Assembly (NCBI GenBank): GCA_910588245.1
Contig: CAJUQP010000042.1
Coordinates: 1 to 30,955 of the forward strand
Reading direction: 5' to 3'
DNA: 30,955 bases
Source of the DNA: an uncultured Muribaculaceae bacterium
Lineage (GTDB): Bacteria > Bacteroidota > Bacteroidia > Bacteroidales > Muribaculaceae
Shown here in pieces: positions 24,989 to 30,955 of this stretch; the stretch's first letter is position 1, and the number at the start of each line of letters is the position of its first letter. The notes below the pieces were generated by a model. It ran no database searches. It had not been told where the DNA came from and saw only the letters and a program-made list of their open reading frames with translations. Position numbers and translations under genes: made by a program.

Positions 24989-25741
24989 ATGAAAATAGCA
25001 ATCATAGGATACGGCCGCATGGGCCATCTGATAGCGGAGATCGCCAGAAACCGCGGTCACAAGATAGTATGCACCATCGATGTCGACAATGCCGACGCCT
25101 TCAACAGCGAGGAGTTCCGCAGTGCCGACGCGGCTATAGAATTCTCCACACCGGGAACAGCCGTAGACAACATTCTGCGCTGCTTCGCAGCCGGGGTGCC
25201 CGTGGTGAGCGGCACGACCGGCTGGCTCGACGCGCTTCCGGAACTCCGCGACATGTGCGACAAAGGGAAAGGCACCCTCCTTTATGGTTCGAATTTCTCG
25301 ATCGGTGTCAATGTCTTCATGGCCGTCAACCGATATCTGGCGAAAGTCATGAATGATTTCCCCGACTACACCCCTTCGATGGTGGAGATACACCACATCC
25401 ATAAGCTCGACCATCCGTCGGGCACCGCCATAACCCTGGCGGAAGACCTGGTGCAGGCCGTGGGCCGCATCGACGCCTGGGAGGAGCCTGAACCGGGAAA
25501 AGAACCCGACACACACAAGCTTCCCATAGAGCACGTAAGGGAAGGAGAGGTGCCGGGCACACACATCGTGACATGGGATTCCCCGGTCGACAAGATCACA
25601 ATCAGCCATGAGGCCAAGAGCCGCCAGGGATTCGCCCTCGGCGCGGTGAAGGCCGCCGAATGGGTCAAGGGACGCAAAGGCTATTTCACCGTGGCCGACA
25701 TGCTCTCCGATCTTACCCATACCTCCGGCCTCTTCTCCTGA
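24989..25741 (+). CDS. dapB: 4-hydroxy-tetrahydrodipicolinate reductase
   Basis: 250 residues. Catalyses the NAD(P)H-dependent step of diaminopimelate and lysine synthesis, giving tetrahydrodipicolinate. The N-terminal nucleotide loop is GYGRMG (7-12), SGTTGW follows in the middle, and the family signature HHIHKLDHPSGTA (with the catalytic His and Lys) is clear. Short for the family (about 270) because the region after the first strand is compact, as in other Bacteroidales. It heads the dapB-lepB-wbqC cluster common in this order. Confidence 0.96.
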   Translation: MKIAIIGYGRMGHLIAEIARNRGHKIVCTIDVDNADAFNSEEFRSADAAIEFSTPGTAVDNILRCFAAGVPVVSGTTGWLDALPELRDMCDKGKGTLLYGSNFSIGVNVFMAVNRYLAKVMNDFPDYTPSMVEIHHIHKLDHPSGTAITLAEDLVQAVGRIDAWEEPEPGKEPDTHKLPIEHVREGEVPGTHIVTWDSPVDKITISHEAKSRQGFALGAVKAAEWVKGRKGYFTVADMLSDLTHTSGLFS

Positions 25742-25817
25742 GCCACCGTTGTGAAATCACGGACAACCGGCTCCCACAAGCAAAAATAAATACTCAAAGC
25801 ATACAGACAAACCTTAC

Positions 25818-27272
25818 ATGCCGTCAACCAACACTCCCAAGGCCGATCCCACCGAGAAGGGGATGAAAAGCCTGCGCCAAAGAATTAAAGAGATAAAGAC
25901 CACACGCTGGATACGTTTCGGGGTGGTCTCGGTGCTGTTCTTCCTCTGGGTAATCTGGATGGGGAATCCATGGCTATCGATTTTCTGGCTCCTTCTGCTC
26001 GACATTTACATCACCGCCTACATCCCCTGGACCTGGTGGAAGAAGACAAAAGGGCCCACCCGCACGGTCATGGGATGGGTCGACGCCATCGTCTATGCAC
26101 TGGTGCTCGTCTATTTCATCTTCGCCTTCATCGGGCAAAACTACAAGATACCCTCCTCAAGCCTTGAGAAGTCGCTGCTGGTGGGCGACTATCTCTGGGT
26201 CAACAAGACTCTGTTCGGCCCACGTGTGCCACAGACACCCCTCCATTTCCCCCTCGCACAGCACACCATGCCTGTGATCGGGACAAAGAGCTATCTTGAC
26301 AATCCTCAGCTCTCCTACCACCGTCTCCCCGGCATCAGGGAGATCCGTCGCGGCGACATCGTGGTCTTCAATTATCCCCAGGGCGACACTGTGGCCCTCA
26401 AGATACAGAATCCCGACTATTACCAGATAGCCTACGAGCTGCGCCGCAGCGGCATCGAGAATCCCAGGGAGTTCATGGAGCAGAACAGAGACAGATACGG
26501 AGAGATAGTCTGGCGTCCCGTAGACCGCAGGGAAAACTATGTGAAACGCGCAATCGGCCTCCCAGGCGAACGGCTTATGATCCGCAACGACTCTGTCTTC
26601 ATCAACGGCCGGCCAATTGCCGAACCTGACAACGTGCAGTATAACTACATCATCCCCGTCAGCGGCCCCGTCAGCGAGGAGAAATGGAGCGAGATCGGCG
26701 TACGGGCCGACGACCATGGCATGGCTCCCGTGGGTGCCGACATAACAGGATTCAGCTTCTACGACGTCCCTCTCACGGGCGCGATGAAGGCGCAGGTGGA
26801 GAAATGGCCTGAAGTCAACGGCCCCCTCCGCAAGGAGAGCTCCACAGGTCTCTTCGATCTCTCCGGCATGTTCCCCCTCGGCGCCGACTACGGATGGACG
26901 CGCCCCGACATGGGTGAGCTTTGGATACCCAAGCGCGGAAGCACACTGCATCTGACCCTCGCCAACCTTCCCGTCTACGAGAGGGCGATAAGGGTGTATG
27001 AAGGCAACGACCTCCAGGTGCGCGACGGCAAGATATACATCAACGGTGAGCAGACCGACTACTATACCTTCAAGCTCGACTACTACTGGATGATGGGCGA
27101 CAACCGCGACCGCTCGGCCGACTCGCGATATTGGGGTTTCGTGCCCGAAGACCATATCGTGGGTGCTCCGATGTTTGTCATAGCGTCGTTCGATGAGGAG
27201 AAGGGATGGTTTGACGGCAAGATAAGATGGAACCGCATACTGCGCGACGCCAATCCCGACGACAAATGGTGA
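25818..27272 (+). CDS. lepB: Signal peptidase I, long Bacteroidota form
   Basis: 484 residues, inner-membrane protease (family S26) that removes signal peptides from exported proteins. Two membrane segments (about 35-65 and 88-107) precede the catalytic domain. Catalytic Ser115 lies in IPSSSLEKSL (the usual IPSGSM motif) and Lys243 in YVKRAIGLPGERL. The last box is MMGDNRDRSADSRYWGFVPE. About 150 extra residues between the Lys box and GDNRD are a feature of Bacteroidota enzymes. 76 bp after dapB; its stop overlaps the next gene. Confidence 0.97.
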   Translation: MPSTNTPKADPTEKGMKSLRQRIKEIKTTRWIRFGVVSVLFFLWVIWMGNPWLSIFWLLLLDIYITAYIPWTWWKKTKGPTRTVMGWVDAIVYALVLVYFIFAFIGQNYKIPSSSLEKSLLVGDYLWVNKTLFGPRVPQTPLHFPLAQHTMPVIGTKSYLDNPQLSYHRLPGIREIRRGDIVVFNYPQGDTVALKIQNPDYYQIAYELRRSGIENPREFMEQNRDRYGEIVWRPVDRRENYVKRAIGLPGERLMIRNDSVFINGRPIAEPDNVQYNYIIPVSGPVSEEKWSEIGVRADDHGMAPVGADITGFSFYDVPLTGAMKAQVEKWPEVNGPLRKESSTGLFDLSGMFPLGADYGWTRPDMGELWIPKRGSTLHLTLANLPVYERAIRVYEGNDLQVRDGKIYINGEQTDYYTFKLDYYWMMGDNRDRSADSRYWGFVPEDHIVGAPMFVIASFDEEKGWFDGKIRWNRILRDANPDDKW

Positions 27273-27838
27273 TACCTCCCTATGCTCCCTCATTCGCATG
27301 GTATGTCGAATGGGGGAGAGGCATTGCCGCGGGACTCTCCGACAGTGAGGCTATACTCCGCGCCAACAAGGCGCTGCATATCGGCGGCAAAGACTTCGCC
27401 CGCTGCCTGACAGCGGGCAACACAGGATCGATGACTCTCAGCGTGCCTGTCGCCGGAGGATCGCACGCACTGCGACGTCATGGCGCGGAACTCACAGCCA
27501 CACTTTCCGGCCATGGCAACTGGCGGCATGTGCATGCCGGCGCCATGGACGCCGTCTATGGGCGCACACCTTTCTTCCAGCACCTCATGCCGGCACTCGG
27601 CGCTGTGCTCGAGGAAGAACAACGGAGTCTGGCTGACCTGAACCTGGCCATCCATCATGTTCTGGCCGAATTTTTATCTCTCCCCGCGACGTACGGGGAG
27701 CTTCCGGAATCAGTGGCAGAAAGAGCTCGCGAACTCTCTGCAGAGATCGATCGCGGCAAGAGCATGGTCGACGCCCTTATGCGTCTCGGACGCGACACCG
27801 TCCTGGCCTTGTTACATGAGATATCTGACGGTGCATGA
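27266..27838 (+). CDS. WbqC-like family protein
   Basis: 190 residues from the ATG at 27266, which overlaps the lepB stop by 7 bp; a longer start at 27227 is open but would run 46 bp into lepB and the N-terminus MVIPPYAPSFAWYVEWG matches the family start better. The signature is SGHGNWRHVHAGAMDAVYG with RTPFFQ, as in WbqC proteins, which follow lepB in many Bacteroidales. WbqC occurs in some O-antigen clusters; biochemical role unknown. The gene order points to a conserved envelope-related job. Confidence 0.75.
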   Translation: MVIPPYAPSFAWYVEWGRGIAAGLSDSEAILRANKALHIGGKDFARCLTAGNTGSMTLSVPVAGGSHALRRHGAELTATLSGHGNWRHVHAGAMDAVYGRTPFFQHLMPALGAVLEEEQRSLADLNLAIHHVLAEFLSLPATYGELPESVAERARELSAEIDRGKSMVDALMRLGRDTVLALLHEISDGA

Positions 27839-27925
27839 AGATCTGATGAATGGCATGATAAAAAGTAAGAAGTTGTTAAAACAACCTCTAAAATTTATGT
27901 CGTATTAAGACGTTATATAGTTGAA

Positions 27926-28576
27926 ATGAAACGGGGTCTGATAAAATACATGCTGTGCGCCGCTCTCCTGCTCCTGCTGGGGAGTGCGACGGCATATGCC
28001 GACCCCCCGCAACTTCCGCAACTCTCGGGCACTCCGGAGATGAAAATCAAGGGATACCGGGGATTCTACCGCTTCGTTGACGAATATGGCGACACGTGCC
28101 GTATGACGGTCTTCAATGATTTCTACGTATATCCTCCCCTGAAATTCAAGAACAAGAAGCAGGAGGAATTCTACTGGCGCACTGTGCGCGATGTCCGCAA
28201 GACGCTCCCATACGCCAAGCTCGCGTTCGCGGCCCTCACCGAGACCTACGAATATATCCAGACCCTCCCCGACAAGAAGACACGCGAGAAGCATCTCAAA
28301 CGTCTGGAAAAAGACATTGTTAATCAGTATAAGCCGGTGGTCAAACACATGACCAAAGGACAGGGAAAGATATTGCTCAAGTTAATCACACGGGAGACAG
28401 ACCAGAACTCCTACCACATTGTCAAGGCTTTCCTGGGCTCGCTTCGCGCCAGCTTCTATCAGGCCGTGGGCCGTTTCTTCGGCATGAACATGAAAAACGG
28501 ATTCAATCCCGCCAAAAACGAGGAAGACGCCATCATCGACCGTATCGCCACCCTCATCGAGCAGGGTTCGCTCTGA
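27926..28576 (+). CDS. Exported DUF4294 family protein
   Basis: 216 residues. Signal peptide MKRGLIKYMLCAALLLLLGS with cleavage near AYA. The rest matches the DUF4294 pattern known across Bacteroidota: KFKNKKQEEFYWRTVRDVRK, LPYAKLAFAALTETYEYI, QGKILLKLITRETDQNSYH and KAFLGSLRASFYQ. It is mostly helical and basic. No function is known to me; a periplasmic or outer-membrane-associated role is likely from the leader. An 87-bp gap after wbqC holds a small GTTGTT-AA-AACAAC palindrome but no clear promoter. Confidence 0.8.
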   Translation: MKRGLIKYMLCAALLLLLGSATAYADPPQLPQLSGTPEMKIKGYRGFYRFVDEYGDTCRMTVFNDFYVYPPLKFKNKKQEEFYWRTVRDVRKTLPYAKLAFAALTETYEYIQTLPDKKTREKHLKRLEKDIVNQYKPVVKHMTKGQGKILLKLITRETDQNSYHIVKAFLGSLRASFYQAVGRFFGMNMKNGFNPAKNEEDAIIDRIATLIEQGSL

Positions 28577-28672
28577 TACGGGCCATTTCCTCAGCCGGAC
28601 TTTCCCCTCCTCCATAAGCAGCCCTCCTGTCAATCAACGCACATAACCGAGTCAAAACACAAATAAACGACA

Positions 28673-28712
28673 AAGCCTGCCGGCACGCCCGATAATGCGC
28701 ACCGGCAGGCTT
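28673..28712 (-). terminator. Hairpin, likely terminator of the TPR lipoprotein gene
   Basis: Arms AAGCCTGCCGG (28673-28683 approx.) and CCGGCAGGCTT (28702-28712), 18-nt loop. Read on the minus strand it is followed by TGTCGTTTATTTG, so it fits the gene ending at 28904, 190 bp away. Confidence 0.6.
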
Positions 28713-28804
28713 CATCGTCTGTGGAACGTCCACAATCAGTCTGCGACACGATACACCCCGATCGCCTCTCACACTTCATCACATAAGTATATCGTAAGAC
28801 GACA

Positions 28805-28839
28805 GAGACGGCTCCGGACAATCCGGAGCCGTCTCTTTT
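28805..28839 (+). terminator. Strong terminator of the DUF4294 transcript
   Basis: 14-bp perfect stem, GAGACGGCTCCGGA (28805-28818) with its complement (28822-28835), 3-nt loop, then TTTTATT on the plus strand only. It is 227 bp past the DUF4294 stop. The remaining 28579-28903 DNA has no convincing gene. Confidence 0.85.
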
Positions 28840-28903
28840 ATTGTGGCGTTTACGCGTCGCATTATGCGCGCTCTCACGTCAATAGGCCTATGAAGATCTG
28901 GGC

Positions 28904-30586
28904 TTAGAGGCTGTTGAGGTTGAACTGAGCGAACTCAAGGTCTTCCTTAGCCTGCTTCAGCATGTTGCTGTCGAGGCTGATGGCCTTGCGGAGGTTGCTG
29001 AGCACAGCGCTCTCGTTGTTGGTGCGTGCGCCGATAAGAGCAGCGATGTAATAGGTCGTTGCGTCGGGGTTCTGGATAGCGGAGATCACAGACTGTGCGC
29101 CGGAATAATCCTTGGCAAGAAGCTTGGCAAGAGCGGCGTTGTTGGTCTTGGCGTTGCCGAAGGCTGTATTGGCCTTGGCTACCTCGCCCTGTGTCAGATA
29201 GTATACGCCGAGAGCGTCAGCTGTCTCAGGCACACCGGCAGCGGCGCCGAGGAGCTCGTTAGCCTTGCTGTAGTTGCCGTCGAGGAGCTGCACGAGACCG
29301 AGGTTCATGTCAACCTCCTTCGAAGAGGGATCGAGTTTCTTGGCCTTCTCAAAATCAGCCTTGGCTGCCGCATAGTCGCCGGCCTCGTATTTGGTCATAC
29401 CGAGGTTGTTGAAAGCGCGGTAGCTGTTGGGGTAGATCTGTGTGGCCTTGTTGTAGACCTCCATCTTGCGGGTGTTGTCGTTGGTAAGGGTGGCTACGTA
29501 GAGGATCTCGTCTTCTGTCAGCTTGGAAGGATCTGTGTTGAAGAGGTTGATGAGCTCCTCATCGCTCTTGCCGATCACGTTGATAGAAGCCTGGATCTTC
29601 GAATAGCGGAGCTGGGGAAGGATCTGGTCGGCGAGCTCGTTGAATACGCCGGAGAGGTTGCGGATCTCTTTCTCGCGCTCCTCAGGATCCTTATACATCT
29701 TCAGTACGCCGAGGATGAGGTCCTTGTCCTGGATGTTGCTCTTCGACACGAGCTCCTGGAAGCCCTCCCAGTCCTCGGGAGTGAATGATGATGTCAGTTC
29801 GCCGAACTCGGTGATCTTATCCTTCTTGAGCTGGTTCTCCATGAACTTGGTGGTCACGTTCTCACGTTTCTCTGCAAGCTCGGTGTTGAAAGCCAGTGTA
29901 CCATCAGGAGAAGCATACGAAGCGATGTTGACGCCTGCGATCTCACGGTTGGGAGCCTCATTGGCGGCAAGAAGCTGCTTGTTGAGGTCCACATACTGCT
30001 CGGATGTGATCTGGTTGTTGCGGATCTTTGCCTGATTGATGAGAAAGCGGATGTCGGCGGTATATTTCTCGTTGATGACGCGCTGGAACTTATCCTTGGC
30101 CACAGCGGGCTGAACCGTAGCGGCCGAAGCGAGTGTGGAAGTGGCGATGATACCCTCGCCAACTTTCACGCGGGGAAGTCCGTAGAGTTTGCCGTTCTGG
30201 TCTACCTGGAAATCGAGATAGAGATTCGACTCAGCCATCTCGGGCTTGTATTCAGTATTGAAAGGGATCTGCACAGTTCCGCCGTTGTTGTAGCTTACTA
30301 CCTGACCGTTGGCGCGCACGTTCTCGCCCTGGATGGTCACGGGCGTGCCCTGCACGGAACCTCCGGCATACTCAAGCACGGGAGTGGCTGTCACCTTGGC
30401 ATTCTTTACCATGAATTTTGCCGGGATGTTGCCGGTGATGGTAGCCGGCACGTTCTGACCAACCGTCTCCAGGGGAGTCGGAGTGGTGTTGAAATAGTTG
30501 CTCTGGAACTCGCCCAGCTTCTTGGAGCAGCTTGTCGTTCCCAGAAGGGCTACGCCGAGAGCAAGATAAAGAACTTTACTGTTCAT
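28904..30586 (-). CDS. TPR-repeat lipoprotein with OmpA-like segment
   Basis: 560 residues. Lipoprotein signal MNSKVLYLALGVALLGTTSC, acylated Cys20. About 20-200 is beta-rich. About 220-275 has ASYASPDGTLAFNTELAEKR, which resembles the peptidoglycan-binding OmpA C-terminal fold (GxxSPxG...N..LSxxRA). The C-terminal half has TPR units such as SYRAFNNLGMTKYEAGDYAA and KEVDMNLGLVQLLDGNYSKA. So it is probably an outer-membrane lipoprotein that touches the cell wall and binds partners through TPRs. Similar proteins are widespread in Bacteroidales, with no role known to me. Low codon bias change and an isolated position suggest a single-gene unit. The upstream region (30587-30860) is AT-rich, with only a weak CAAATTA box on the minus strand. 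Confidence 0.85.
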   Translation of the reverse strand: MNSKVLYLALGVALLGTTSCSKKLGEFQSNYFNTTPTPLETVGQNVPATITGNIPAKFMVKNAKVTATPVLEYAGGSVQGTPVTIQGENVRANGQVVSYNNGGTVQIPFNTEYKPEMAESNLYLDFQVDQNGKLYGLPRVKVGEGIIATSTLASAATVQPAVAKDKFQRVINEKYTADIRFLINQAKIRNNQITSEQYVDLNKQLLAANEAPNREIAGVNIASYASPDGTLAFNTELAEKRENVTTKFMENQLKKDKITEFGELTSSFTPEDWEGFQELVSKSNIQDKDLILGVLKMYKDPEEREKEIRNLSGVFNELADQILPQLRYSKIQASINVIGKSDEELINLFNTDPSKLTEDEILYVATLTNDNTRKMEVYNKATQIYPNSYRAFNNLGMTKYEAGDYAAAKADFEKAKKLDPSSKEVDMNLGLVQLLDGNYSKANELLGAAAGVPETADALGVYYLTQGEVAKANTAFGNAKTNNAALAKLLAKDYSGAQSVISAIQNPDATTYYIAALIGARTNNESAVLSNLRKAISLDSNMLKQAKEDLEFAQFNLNSL

Positions 30587-30824
30587 AACTTGTGATTGAT
30601 ATTAAGGGTTAAATCTAATATTTCGAGCTATTTACAAATTAGTCTTTATGAGGAAGAGCATTCCACGGTGATATGTTTCCCAATGGCTTCGACCATGAAA
30701 AAGCACACACCACGGAATTATTGTGTAAAGTTAACGAAAAAAAGCGATTGACAAGCTATAAATATTAAAAAAACAGCCTTTATTTCGTTAATTTGTAAAA
30801 AATCTCAAAAAATTCTCCGGAAAA

Positions 30825-30856
30825 TTTGCACACAATAAAAAAAAGTCCTAACTTTG
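30825..30856 (+). promoter_or_regulatory. Promoter of tRNA-Lys
   Basis: TTTG (30825-30828), 20 nt, TAACTTTG (30849-30856), exact consensus. Start near 30860, about 43 nt before the mature tRNA. The rest of 30587-30824 is AT-rich and holds no gene that I can see. Confidence 0.85.
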
Positions 30857-30902
30857 CACTCGCAAAACGGGAACAACACCAACCCCCGCAAGCAAAGAAA
30901 AT

Positions 30903-30955
30903 GACTCCGTGGCTCAGTTGGTAGAGCAAATGACTCTTAATCATTGGGTCGTGGG
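30903..30955 (+). tRNA. tRNA-Lys (CTT anticodon), 3' part cut off by window end
   Basis: Acceptor strand GACTCCG, D arm GCTC-AGTTGGTA-GAGC, and anticodon arm AATGA-CTCTTAA-TCATT with anticodon CTT (Lys codon AAG). The variable loop and first T-arm bases GTGGG follow, then the window ends. The rest of the T arm and the 3' acceptor strand are outside. Confidence 0.92.

Noticed and set aside
28695..28907. Small open frame between DUF4294 and the TPR gene
   Set aside because: Runs through the strong terminator, is rich in Arg/His/Ser as in random sequence, and has no promoter.

Overview
The window looks like chromosomal DNA of a gut Bacteroidales bacterium, most likely of the Muribaculaceae type (a guess from overall gene style, not proven). 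The evidence is a SusC/SusD pair with a hybrid two-component sensor, several copies of the Bacteroidota promoter (TTTG, about 20 nt, TAnnTTTG), no obvious Shine-Dalgarno sequences, and family-specific proteins (DUF4294, DUF4861, PCMD, long LepB with an insert). Coding DNA is GC-rich and gene ends and promoters are AT-rich. No transposase, integrase, phage gene or CRISPR array was seen.

Left part (about 1-16050, all minus strand): a polysaccharide utilization locus for uronic-acid oligosaccharides, probably pectin-derived. In transcription order it has SusC, SusD, the hybrid sensor HTCS, a GH105 unsaturated uronyl hydrolase, KduD, a DUF4861 protein, a GatC-like PTS EIIC permease, and KduI. GH105 releases 4-deoxy-5-keto-uronate, KduI isomerises it and KduD reduces it to 2-keto-3-deoxygluconate. 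Two things are odd. KduI carries an N-terminal signal peptide, placed so that its metal ligands are shifted by exactly the length of the extension relative to E. coli KduI. The EIIC permease has no EIIA or EIIB partner in the window. Together these suggest a split pathway: isomerisation in the periplasm, import by the orphan permease, then reduction in the cytoplasm. The locus has no recognisable endo-lyase or endo-hydrolase.

Middle part (16200-22114): mscL (minus), then on the plus strand gapA with a clear promoter, long leader and terminator; a WecA/MraY-type sugar-phosphate transferase; an ammonium transporter without a neighbouring glnK; and glutamyl-Q tRNA(Asp) synthetase.

Right part (22115-30955): the rnpA-yidD-tatD cluster, where the rnpA promoter almost touches its start codon; a secreted PCMD protein; dapB-lepB-wbqC and a DUF4294 gene; a convergent TPR lipoprotein gene (minus); and a promoter plus the first 53 bases of a tRNA-Lys(CTT) cut by the window end.

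The intergenic DNA holds unusual structure: four tandem arrays with a 7-base period but three different unit sequences, one 9-base array, a pair of repeats sharing a 21-base core whose attached hairpins differ by three compensatory base-pair changes, and a perfect 17-bp inverted repeat just upstream of the susC promoter.
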